A model generated the notes under the pieces. That model saw only the letters and a program-made list of their open reading frames with translations, ran no database searches and was not told the DNA's origin. This document shows positions 21,521-32,688 of a stretch of 64,000 nt of DNA, in pieces; the first letter of the stretch is position 1, and every line of letters begins with the position of its first letter. The position numbers and the translations under genes are program-made. The stretch lies in the NCBI GenBank assembly GCA_012861695.1, contig JAAOOA010000119.1, forward strand, positions 243,501 through 307,500, written 5' to 3'. The stretch is from Trematomus loennbergii. Taxonomy: Eukaryota; Chordata; Actinopteri; Perciformes; Nototheniidae.

Positions 21521-24164
21521 GGACATCAAGCCACAGTTGCTATAATAACTGGAATAAAGTTTGTGCATGGGAAGCAGACTGAAACACAACCCTGAAGGCT
21601 TTTCTAGATATTTCTGCTTGATTGACTCGGCAAGACTTTGCATATGCTGATGCTTCATTGATCTGATTGGTAGTAGTTGGCAGTGATAGACGGAGAAAGA
21701 CAGATGGCCCATCTAATCACTAGTACCAAGTATTATTTTTCTACAGTGCCTGCCCTTTTCCATCAGTGTCCAAAGACGGCGACTGTTATGGTTCTGTGTA
21801 ACAAACCATGGTGGCAGGTAATGAACTCCTAACGACACCGTGTCAAACCCTCAGAGAGCCTTCGTCGTCTTTGAGAAAGTCAAGACCTATCGGAGGCCGT
21901 CCTGAAACCTGTCACAGCCGCAGTGTGATGAAATCCAATGGGGGTAATTACACTGAGTTTGGAAAGGAGCTTAGATTTTATTCATGGTTTTTCCAAACCT
22001 GGTTGAGAAAGCTTACACCATGCAATCAAATGCAATCAAATGCAGAAACCCAGCATCGAAGGCTCACACAGGTCTGCCATAGTGGGGTCTAATTAAAGCT
22101 GCGACCCCGAGGTATTCTTTCCCACTTCTGCGGTGGAGGACTGCTGAGGGGGAGCAAACCCTGCGAGTGCAAAGACAAACAGACTTATTAAGTCAAACAG
22201 GCCGATGGTGCTGCTGATAAATGACAAGAGAGACAGGGGAAGATGGCGGGAAGCTTTTGATGGTTGAATAGAGGGGAGAAAGTTCTGCACCAGGCAAAGC
22301 ACAAGGTTTATAAAACTGGATTAATGTTCAAAATGGCGATGCCTGTATCTACATCCTAATGGATAAGGGGGGGGGGAGGGAAGCATTGGCTCTCAGGGCA
22401 ACACTCTGGAGAGACTCTAAGCCAGGCTGGCACCAAACCAATGTTGTAATTAGGACTAAATCACAGGATGCAGAAGAGTGCAAGCAAAATGTGATATTTA
22501 TTCAGTCGCAGTTTCTCGAGTCTCTGCAAAATAAAATGATTCCTTAGTGCAAAGAAATTGGGCTGCTGCCAGACGTTTTCTCTGCAGAATAAGAATGCAG
22601 TGAACATGGAGCTTTACTTCCCGCTCTGTTCCCCGTTAGCCTTAATACTTCTTCTTCTGCCGCGGCTCTGATTTGCTCCGCCTGACATGAACGTTAGTCT
22701 TTCAACGTTCAATCAGTCATCCCAACACTCGGCGGTGACAGGCCGAAGAGAACAACATGGCCACAAATCAAAGGTGAGCCAAGAGCCTCTTCCCTTACAG
22801 TACATGAGCGCGGCAGGGAGATGTATTGCTTGAGGCTTTGAAATGCAAAGGAGGAGAAGGATGTGTTCACATGATGACATTGTGTTTATCCATCAAAAGC
22901 AGATTGTAGAGAGAGGCAGTGTTTGGAGATGGCGGGTGACGGAGCGTTTTGCAGAGTCTGGGTGGCACGACAATCTACCAGCAGCTCCACCGCTGATGGA
23001 GGGCAACCGTCGGACTTGGTGCCACATCTTTCTCCAGAGCCCTGTCTGCTTTTCATCATTCCTCCGCAAACAAAATGGAATAATCCAAGTCATGCTGTAT
23101 AATCACATCCAGGATTATTTTTGGCATATTTTGCTTTGCTTACAGAAGGAACATTGGAAAAAATAAGGCTTGAATTCCAACTTTTATGTATAATTCCACA
23201 TTATTTCGAATTCACAAGCAATTTACCTTTCGTCCATATTTATATATTTCTTAAATCCATCAAACAAGGGATAGAAGAGCAGTTACTAATACACCAAGTC
23301 CTAAAATCCTTAAAAACTGTTTTGTGTGTCCCAAAATGATTATCCTTGGAGCTCAATAATCCTGATCAAAGACTAGTGTGAATACATGATCTTGGATGCA
23401 CACCATTTGCACAGATATCAAAAGATGAATTGATCAAAATGAAACCTGAAAAACAGGCTTGGGGTCTAACAGGTTAATAACTTTCCTCAATCCTAAAATA
23501 TGATACATTTGAGAGTATTTTGGATCCCAACCATTGGAAGAACTTTCTCTTGGCTTTGGGAACAGTTGTATTTAAGGTATGACAGCATGACATTTAAAAA
23601 TAGGCTTGCACAGGGTGAGAAATATAGTCAAAAACGAGGGTGGAGAATCCTCATCCTGTCATTGCTAAAGCTTCTGAGGACCCCCGCATGACTCTGGAGA
23701 TTATGTAAAGGCCGCTGAAATATCAGAGGGTTTACTCTCAAATGACAAACATCCCAGTGCCAAGACAGTTTCCATGCCAGGTGGTGAAGAATATGCATAT
23801 ATGGTCCAGCATGCACTGAAAACTAAAGCCCGGTTTGGACAGATGAACAGGACGGGCATATTAACAAACACTGAGAGATGGCGCTTATCTTATCACTGAC
23901 ACACAGGAAACATATGATGGTGAATATATAAATATGCGATGGAAGCAACCGGCTTTAGCTGTCAGCAGTTCACAGATATAACAACCAAATGGAAACATAA
24001 TGTGCATTGAGTATTTAAATGAATCTGAAAACGCACAGAAGTGTTATTAATATTATTATATTATTATTAATACTGCTGTGTGACGGCCTTATTTACCTTT
24101 TCCCACTTCCGGTTCAAAACGTAGTTATTCCGGTTTAGCACTCGCGAACCCAATAAGTCGGTGT
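21521..24164. other. Unannotated sequence
   Basis: No gene or complete repeat seen. An ATG in good context followed by a splice-donor-like GGTGAGC (22756-22778) is noted but unsupported. Just before 24165 an ACTTCCGG/ATTCCGG pair resembles ETS-type promoter words. Confidence 0.4.
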
Positions 24165-24333
24165 GCTATTTAGCTAGTGAACATTACCTACCTACCTATC
24201 TATCTATCTATCTATCCATCTATCTATCTATCTATCTATCTATCCATCTATCTATCTATCTATCCATCTATCTATCCATCTATCTATCTATCTATCTATC
24301 CATCTATCTATCTATCTATCCATCTATCTATCC

Positions 24334-24364
<31 letters not shown>

Positions 24365-24589
24365 CATCCATCTATCTATCTATCTATCTATCTATCCATC
24401 TATCTATCTATCTATCCATCTATCTATCTATCTATCCATCTATCTATCTATCTATCCATCTATCTATCCATCTATCTATCTATCTATCCATCTATCTATC
24501 CATCTATCTATCTATCTATCCATCTATCTATCCATCTATCTATCTATCTATCCATCTATCTATCCATCTATCTATCTATCTATCTGTCC

Positions 24590-24658
<69 letters not shown>

Positions 24659-24945
24659 GCTAACATTTGCTATCCATCTACATAGTTAGCTAGCTTACCT
24701 TAGCGTCCCATCTAACAAGCTAGCTAGCGAATGTTAGCTGCCTTGCTAGTGGAAATTATCTATCTATCTATCTATCTATCAAGCTAGCAAACGTTTGCTT
24801 TTAGCTAGCAAACTTAAGCTATTTAGCTAGTGAACATTATCTATCTATCAAGCTTGCTAACGTTTACTATCTATTTACATAGTTAGATAGCTTACCTTAG
24901 CTAACTGGCGAATGTTAGCTATCCAGCTAGCTGTCGCCAAATGTG
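24165..24945 (+). repeat. TCTA/TCCA microsatellite within a GCTAGC-rich duplicated block
   Basis: TATTTAGCTAGTGAACATTA starts blocks at about 24167 and 24818. Each continues with TCTATC units, then a CTTGCTAAC, CATAGTTAG and GCTTACCTTAGC series. In the first block the TCTA run has expanded to about 470 bp with TCCA interruptions (24186-24656). In the others only a few units remain. Leu/Ser/Ile/Tyr frames here are artefacts. Confidence 0.9.
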
Positions 24946-26269
24946 GCTTTTGTAATTTCGCAGACCGGGCACTCTCATACAGTTTTTTGGGATAATGTAA
25001 TCACATATTGGTGTTTGAAACCGTTTTGTTTATTGGCTGGAAAACTGCCACTACACCACAGTTCATTTAAAAACTTAAAAAAATTTTTTTTGGCAAGTAA
25101 TAGCAATTAAGCTTTTACCAGAAGTGCCAACACATTACAAAGTAATGTGGAAGCGCCCTCGAGCCAGCAAAGCTGAAGGGGAGTGGACGAGGCCAGGTTT
25201 CTGACCTGATGGATAATTAAAGTGGATTCTGGTGTGCTGATGGAGAGCATGTCACAGGAAGGTGACATGAACACCTGCACCTTGTGATTCCCAAGAGCGA
25301 AACTATAAAAGAGCTCAGCAAGAGATCATGGTGAACTCAGAGCATGTGGGTGGAGAGCACAAAAGAAGAGAAACGTCTTTTGGTGTTAAAGTGGAACAAA
25401 ATATAAACAACAACACATGATGAGTGATCCCGAATAACAAGACCAGAGAACTGGGAATAAAGTTTCCAGAGAAAGTTCAGACTTTCTTTCATGTTTTCAC
25501 CGTTTGATAGCACTTGTTCAGCTTTTAAATGTCAGTGATGACTCATTCTGTAAAACATAAACCAGAGAGTGGTGGTGAGAAAAGATGGAGGATGGCAGGT
25601 GATGCAAGATCTGATGGAGGAAACAGAAAAGGAAACCCAATGAGAGGAGTCGAGCCTTCAAAGCCTTTCACTCAGTGTTGTGATGATGCAGGTTAGCCAT
25701 CACCCATTTTTAACTCAAATGAGAAGTCTGTAAAGCAACAACATCGCTGACTAGGAGAAGGATTTGAATGGTTTTAGCAGTTAGCATTAGCATTATTTAA
25801 TTATCATTTCAAACGATCGCTCTGTACCAATACGTCTACTCTTCTCTGAGTGTTTTAGGTTTCTTTGCCGATGTTGTGTTTCCCTGTCAATGTGTGTGTC
25901 AGAAAGCATCATGCAGTTTCACATGTGTTACCTGAGCAGCTTTCCCTCGGTACATTTGACTCTCAGATTTAAGGGTAGTTTACATACATGTGCCAATCAA
26001 GTAGAGGGAAGTAAAAACATGTCTCTAGGGACAAACATTGCACAGTTACAAGTCAGTAAAGTCAGTGTCAGACTTCTCGGGCGACAAACGTGTGAAAACC
26101 TTTTTTAAAGAAGTAGATTGAGTGTGATGTAACAAAGAGTAAATTACCCATCAATACAAAGTTACTCCTTGAATGCTTTCAACTCTAAACTTGCAGCACA
26201 GCGATGGGAATATCAATGGGTTGACTTGTAAATGGAATAAGCGTTCTCAATGCAGCTATTTGATTTTTG
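24946..26269. other. Unannotated sequence
   Basis: No gene or repeat recognised. Confidence 0.4.
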
Positions 26270-26760
26270 ATTTGATTCGATTTATTTTGAAAGTGTAAAA
26301 CAATAATACACACATTTAACATGAGAATTATTATACAATACAAAATTAAACAGTGTCAAATTGATATACAAAAATATTACTGATTCTAAATTATATGTAA
26401 ACAAATGATCTACTTAATTAAACATCCGAAAAAGGGTGGGAAGAAGTTTACACTTATTTAATTGTATTGTTAAATCAAAACTAAAAACACACTTCTTCTC
26501 TCTGGCCTTCTAGTCAGAGCGGAGCACGACTCCTGACTTTTCCGTGTGTTTTATTTTGATTTTGTTTTTTAAGATATATCTGTTATTGTGATTTGTAGTA
26601 ATGTGTTTTTATTACATGTACAGCACTTTGGCTCGACCAAAAATCGCTTTTAAATGTGCTATATAAATAAAACCTGATTTGATTTGACTTGATTAATCCC
26701 ACCCCTTCTCCCAAAAACTAAATGACTAATATATATTTGTATTTCTTTGCTCTCACAGAT
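26270..26760. mobile_element. Old repeat interrupted by a LINE tail
   Basis: The outer repeat (GATTTATTTTGAAAGTGTAA at about 26277; GAAAAAGGGTGGGAAGAAG at about 26429) seems to resume after the insert as TTAATCCCACCCCTTCTCCC at 26693. A TTAAT-like sequence borders both junctions. The outer family is recalled only as a typical fish LINE untranslated region in antisense. Confidence 0.55.
26463..26694 (+). pseudogene. LINE ORF2 C-terminus and 3' tail
   Basis: Codons at 26469-26513 read VKSKLKTHFFSLAF followed by a stop, the stereotyped last residues of L2-type LINE ORF2 (compare FKRALKTHLFAKAF in the fragment at 18429). The 3' end has CAGCACTTTGGCTCGACC and GTGCTATATAAATAAAACCT, then a TTTGATTTGA tail. 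It is a very short 5'-truncated insertion with no catalytic part. Confidence 0.8.
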
Positions 26761-27018
26761 GATCCAAAGCTAGACATTTGGACAGTTGTGAGGAAGACAG
26801 ACCACCACCTCTTTCCACCATCTGTGCCCTTCACCATGCTGAAGAAGCAGCAGAATCATCTTCGACTGGTTGTTAATTGTTGAGATGAATCATAAATCAT
26901 GTGACCGCACGAGGCACAGATTTGTCTCATGATGAGTGGATCGCCTCCAGTCGACACAAGTGATAGTGTAACCAATCGTAAGTAAATGTGGCGTGTCATG
27001 TCCTTCATGCAAATGTGA

Positions 27019-27176
<158 letters not shown>

Positions 27177-27297
27177 TTGTTAAGGGAGCTCCCCTCGAGG
27201 CTTAAGAAAAGGCATGTAAATACATCAACATCCTTCCAGCTGCACGGTGAAGCAAAGTAAGCTAAATCCTCTCACTCACTATTTAGCCGCCTTACAT

Positions 27298-27299
<2 letters not shown>

Positions 27300-27382
<83 letters not shown>
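27300..27382 (+). repeat. TG dinucleotide microsatellite
   Basis: TG repeats with one extra G near 27349, 128 bp after the CA tract and complementary to it, so the pair could fold as a large hairpin. Confidence 0.98.
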
Positions 27383-27383
<1 letters not shown>

Positions 27384-28960
27384 AGGGAAAGAGAGAGAGA
27401 TTAGGGCTGCCATTCACACTTAATTCTACATCTAGGGAGGCAAGTTAATTAACGGAGGCCATGTTCGTGTTTACTAACAGCAATATTTAGAACAGAAAAA
27501 AGTACATACATGCTCCAGCTGTTTACCGGGTGATAGGGCTCTGTGTTAATACAAAGGTCTCCAATAACTATAGTATATATATAACTAAGTATTTGATGTA
27601 GACTTCAAGTCGCAGATGGCAATTCGTAGTCGCTGTTTTTGCCACATGTTGTTCAGGAGAAGCTGATATCTGACAACCTGAAAGAACTTCAATATAAAGT
27701 CAATGTATTGGAACAAAAGGTATTTAACATGATTTACTGAAGGCTCATGCTCTCTGTGTGGCCCCATCAGACTGACTGTCATTTGACTTTGCCTGAAGCT
27801 AAAAGGACAGCAACATATGCTCATAAATAAGATCAGAACATGTGGAAGAGATGGGAATCCGTCCATGATAACCTCCATATCTGGCGTAGTGCAGATTGAT
27901 GCTGAGATAATGTCAATTTAAAGCAACAGGGGATATTCTCCAGCAGGAAATGAGATAAGACGAGAAGATGTCATATGTTGTGCAGATTGTGAAAGCTATC
28001 TGAGGGTAATTTGTCCATTTGAGGTTGTATAGAAATTGACCAGATTTAACATATTGCAAAAACAGGGACACAAGTGAGCACAAATTCAGAAAGTCACATT
28101 TCTCCTATATATCCTAAACCATTACTGCTGACTTTTATCAACTACATTGGCGATTACAATCACATTTTATTCTAGAAATTGCATAAAAAATGTGTGTTTA
28201 AATTTCATTTTGAAGAAAAGACATTGAGATTTCTTTCATGTTCTTCTGAACAGAATGAACATGCATTCTTAAGTGTGAGCCTATTAGCTTAGAGATTGTT
28301 ATACGTATTCTTTTGCAGTTTTAAAGCTTCATAAGGTCACAGTAAGACCATTTTAACCGAAGAGTCTTCTGCTGGGTGATGATATGTTCCTATTAAGGAG
28401 AAGATGAGTCAAGAGCTCCTCGTTGACATCTCCATCCTCATAAAGACCACGTAATTGGTCTGCGTTCATACTAAAGTCGTTCTTTTGCATACTTTAAAAG
28501 TCGTCAGACGTCGTTCTAGACTCACACGATCTGAGGTAAGAACTTCACTGCATCATGAGCTCATCAAACTCTTCCTATGACGCTCCATTATAACGAAAGA
28601 CCCCTTGATCTCACCACTTAGCTGATGAGTGAGTCAGCATGCAATGTGACCTCCCGTTTCCCAGATGACTATCAGGAACTCTGCTGAATATCAAAGCAGG
28701 GAAACGCAGCGTGCTTCTCTTTGATGATTGCAGTGAAGGTTTGCACAGCATCCAGTAGCATGCGTCTCAAAATATCAAGCTATTACAGATCCATTAGCGC
28801 TGTTGGACCACGTTCAAAACATGTGACTTTAAGTTTTACTAAAGATTAGCAGAGAGTTTATTCTGGATATGTATGGTCCCCCTGAAGATGAGCCTTTTCA
28901 CCTTCGACAACCCATGAGCTATTTCACTAGAAATCACTTTAAAAAGGCCCTAGGGTTTAC
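27383..28960. other. Unannotated sequence
   Basis: No gene or repeat recognised; the right edge may belong to the composite element that follows. Confidence 0.4.
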
Positions 28961-29267
28961 CATCTCCTGTAGTGTGATACGTTTTAGTGCATGTCAATGG
29001 TCTGCAAAGGCTATAATCCCGCCTCCATTGGACTCCTTTGTTTACTTCCATAACATAGTGACATCACTATTTAACACTCGCGCTTCTATTGGCTAGCGCA
29101 CCAACACATTGTACGTGATAGACTAAGGGGCGGGACATCTCAAAGTTGTTGACCAATCACAACAGAGCTGGCCAGCTAACCAATCAGAGCAGACTGGGCT
29201 CTGGTTTAGGACAGAGGGTGAAAAGAGGTGCTGAAGCAGCTTTTTGAACATTAGAGCATGGAGACAT
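28961..29267 (+). mobile_element. Composite-element linker before 57-bp array 2
   Basis: Contains CAATGGTCTGCAAAGGCTAT, CGCCTCCATTGGACTCCTTT, CCAACACATTGTACGTGAT, GACCAATCACAACAGAGCTG and GAACATTAGAGCATGGAGAC. The reverse complement of 48425-48627, which adjoins a 72-bp array, carries the same series as far as GGACATCT; 43866-43953 carries a shortened version. This ties both array types to one element. Confidence 0.85.
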
Positions 29268-31482
29268 GTAGAGACACTACATACTGATATACACCTGAAC
29301 ATCAGCAGGAGAGGACTCTTTAAAGTAGAGACACTACATACTGATATACACCTGAACATCAGCAGGAGAGGACTCTTTAAAGTAGAGACACTACATACTG
29401 ATATACACCTGAACATCAGCTGGAGAGGACTCTTTAAAGTAGAGACACTACATACTGATATACACCTGAACATCAGCAGGAGAGGACTCTTTAAAGTAGA
29501 GACACTACATACTGATATACACCTGAACATCAGCAGGAGAGGACTCTTTAAAGTAGAGACACTACATACTGATATACACCTGAACATCAGCAGGAGAGGA
29601 CTCTTTAAAGTAGAGACACTACATACTGATATACACCTGAACATCAGCAGGAGAGGACTCTTTAAAGTAGAGACACTACATACTGATATACACCTGAACA
29701 TCAGCAGGAGAGGACTCTTTAAAGTAGAGACACTACATACTGATATACACTGAACATCAGCAGGAGAGGACTCTTTAAAGTAGAGACACTACATACTGAT
29801 ATACACCTGAACATTCAGCTGGAGAGGACTCTTTAAAGTAGAGACACTACATACTGATATACACCTGAACATCAGCAGGAGAGGACTCTTTAAAGTAGAG
29901 ACACTACATACTGATATACACCTGAACATCAGCAGGAGAGGACTCTTTAAAGTAGAGACACTACATACTGATATACACCTGAACATCAGCAGGAGAGGAC
30001 TCTTTAAAGTAGAGACACTACATACTGATATACATCTGACATCAGCAGAGAGGACTCTTTAAAGAAGAGACACTACATACTGATATACACCTGATCATCA
30101 GCAGGAGAGGACTCTTTAAAGTAGAGACACTACATACTGATATACACCTGACATCAGCAGGAGAGACTCTTTAAAGTAGACACACTACATACTGATATAC
30201 ACCTGAACATCAGCAGGAGAGGACTCTTTAAAGTAGAGACACTACATACTGATATACACCTGAACATCAGCAGGAGAGGACTCTTTAAAGTAGAGACACT
30301 ACATACTGATATACACCTGAACATCAGCAGGAGAGGACTCTTTAAAGTAGAGACACTACATACTGATATACACCTGAACATCAGCAGGAGAGGACTCTTT
30401 AAAGTAGAGACACTACATACTGATATACACCTGAACATCAGCAGGAGAGGACTCTTTAAAGTAGAGACACTACATACTGATATACACCTGAACATCAGCA
30501 GGAGAGGACTCTTTAAAGTAGAGACACTACATACTGATATACACCTGAACATTAGCAGGAGAGGACTCTTTAAAGTAGAGACACTACATACTGATATACA
30601 CCTGACATCAGCAGGAGAGGACTCTTTAAAGTAGAGACACTACATACTGATATACACCTGAACATCAGCAGGAGAGGACTCTTTAAAGTAGAGACACTAC
30701 ATACTGATATACACCTGAACATCAGCAGGAGAGGACTCTTTAAAGTAGAGATACTACATACTGATATACACCTGAACATCAGCAGGAGAGGACTCTTTAA
30801 AGTAGAGACACTACATACTGATATACACCTGATCATCAGCAGGAGAGGACTCTTTAAAGTAGAGACACTACATACTGATATACACCTGAACATCAGCAGG
30901 AGAGGACTCTTTAAAGTAGAGACACTACATACTGATATACACCTGAACATCAGCAGGAGAGGACTCTTTAAAGTAGAGACACTACATACTGATATACACC
31001 TGAACATCAGCAGGAGAGGACTCTTTAAAGTAGAGACACTACATACTGATATACACCTGAACATAGCAGGAGAGGACTCTTTAAAGTAGAGACACTACAT
31101 ACTGATACACACCTGACATCAGCAGGAGAGGACTCTTTAAAGTAGAGACACTACATACTGATATACACCTGAACATCAGCAGGAGAGGACTCTTTAAAGT
31201 AGAGACACTACATACTGATATACACCTGAACATCAGCAGGAGAGGACTCTTTAAAGTAGAGACACTACATACTGATATACACCTGACATCAGCAGGAGAG
31301 GACTCTTTAAAGTAGAGACACTACATACTGATACACACCTGATCATCAGCAGGAGAGGACTCTTTAAAGTAGAGACACTACATACTGATATACACCTGAA
31401 CATCAGCAGGAGAGGACTCTTTAAAGTAGAGACACTACATACTGATATGAACCTGAAAATGAGCTTCATATGTCCTATTTAA
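29268..31482 (+). repeat. 57-bp minisatellite array 2 (about 38 units) with right terminus
   Basis: The longest 57-bp array. Most units are identical; several lack one or two bases (for example CTGACATCAGC for CTGAACATCAGC near 30038, 30150, 30602, 31111 and 31285), which breaks the open frame into pieces. It ends in the element terminus ATGAACCTGAAAATGAGC ... GTCCTATTTAA at 31447-31482. Confidence 0.97.
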
Positions 31483-32178
31483 TCAACATATCTAATGTAC
31501 GCACACAATACTGTATCTCGTGATTTGGGCCCATAAATAATGACAACAGAAACATATAAAAATGCTTAAATGTGTCCCTTTACTGTACCATGAATCTCCT
31601 TAATAAAATGGAGGCCAACGCCAGATACATATGTGAATTGACCAGGTTAAATGAATCATAATTGCACACAAAAGGACATCATATTGTACGGGACATGTTG
31701 GAGGGAGACAGCTATGATGAATGTGGCATTTGTCAATCGTCCACACCTGTGGTGAGCCGGCCATCTGGGTAATCAGCAGTCAGCATGACCTGCTCACACC
31801 CACACATCTGACCATCATCACACAGCACACACTGCCAGCACACCCTCCATAACAACACCCACACATCTGACCATCATCACACAACACACACTGCCAGCAC
31901 ACCCTCCATAACAACACACACTCATCTTCTGCTACCATTATGTGGACCCTCCAGTTGGGTTCATTACCTAGCTCTTAGCTGTATTATAACGCTAATGTGT
32001 GACGCACGGTTAGCCCTACACCTCCAGTTATGACCATTTAAGCATCTTTATGGATAATATACTATCTAACATGTAACCCTAATCCTCAAACTCAATTTGC
32101 ACATACATTTGAGTGCCATCCACGTCTTGAAAACTATATTTGCAGCTTTTATCTTAATGTGCTGTTTTCGTAGGGGGA
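31483..32178. other. Mostly unique sequence
   Basis: Contains the 59-bp duplication listed next; otherwise nothing recognised. Confidence 0.4.
31799..31916 (+). repeat. Two tandem copies of a 59-bp unit
   Basis: CCCACACATCTGACCATCAT starts at 31799 and 31858. The copies differ at very few positions. Confidence 0.92.
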
Positions 32179-32688
32179 TTAAAGAGACTTAAAGGGGACC
32201 TATCATGCAAAATGCACTTGTGTACGTCTTTTCTACATGAATATGTGTCCCCGGTGTTCCAGGGAACTCACCAAGTGTCAGAAAACACAACCCTCTCTAT
32301 TTTCCTCCATACCCAAATCTCTAAAAAAGGGGCTGCAACGGATCTGATAAAAACTGATCCAGATTTGAACACTGTCCTGACGTCAGGACGGTGGCGCTAC
32401 GGCTATTGGGCCAACTCCACCAATCAGGAGGAGACAGCCACGGCCATTGCCGTTCCAAAGCGCTGGAGACGCTGTAGTACATATGCCAGGCCAGTAGATG
32501 GTGCTGTTCTCACTGAATCAGCCCTTGCTAAAACAGAGCTAGAAATTGTCAAATTGAAAAATGAGGCATGGCTAAAATGCATGATCTGTTTGGTATTTTG
32601 AAAAAAAAAAGTATAAATATGCCTTATATAGGTATGGTCCTACACTATATTATTAAAATATAGCATGATAGGTCCACTTTAAAGAGAC
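32179..32688. mobile_element. MITE with GGACCTATCATGC ends and direct-repeat flanks
   Basis: Inverted ends TTAAAGGGGACCTATCATGC (from 32189) and GCATGATAGGTCCACTTTAA (to 32682). TTAAAGAGAC occurs at 32179-32188 and again at 32679-32688, consistent with a target duplication of about 6-10 bp; 8 bp would fit hAT. A 129-codon frame (32212-32601) matches no transposase. The core at 32470-32513 is shared with the MITE at 57500. Confidence 0.85.

Noticed and set aside
22756..22778. A possible first coding exon (ATG in good context followed by GGTGAGC)
   Set aside because: Only six codons precede the donor-like site, no downstream exon is recognisable, and such combinations occur by chance.
24100..24150. 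ETS-like promoter words (ACTTCCGG, ATTCCGG) suggesting a gene start
   Set aside because: There is no CpG-rich context, no coding sequence nearby, and the next feature is a microsatellite.
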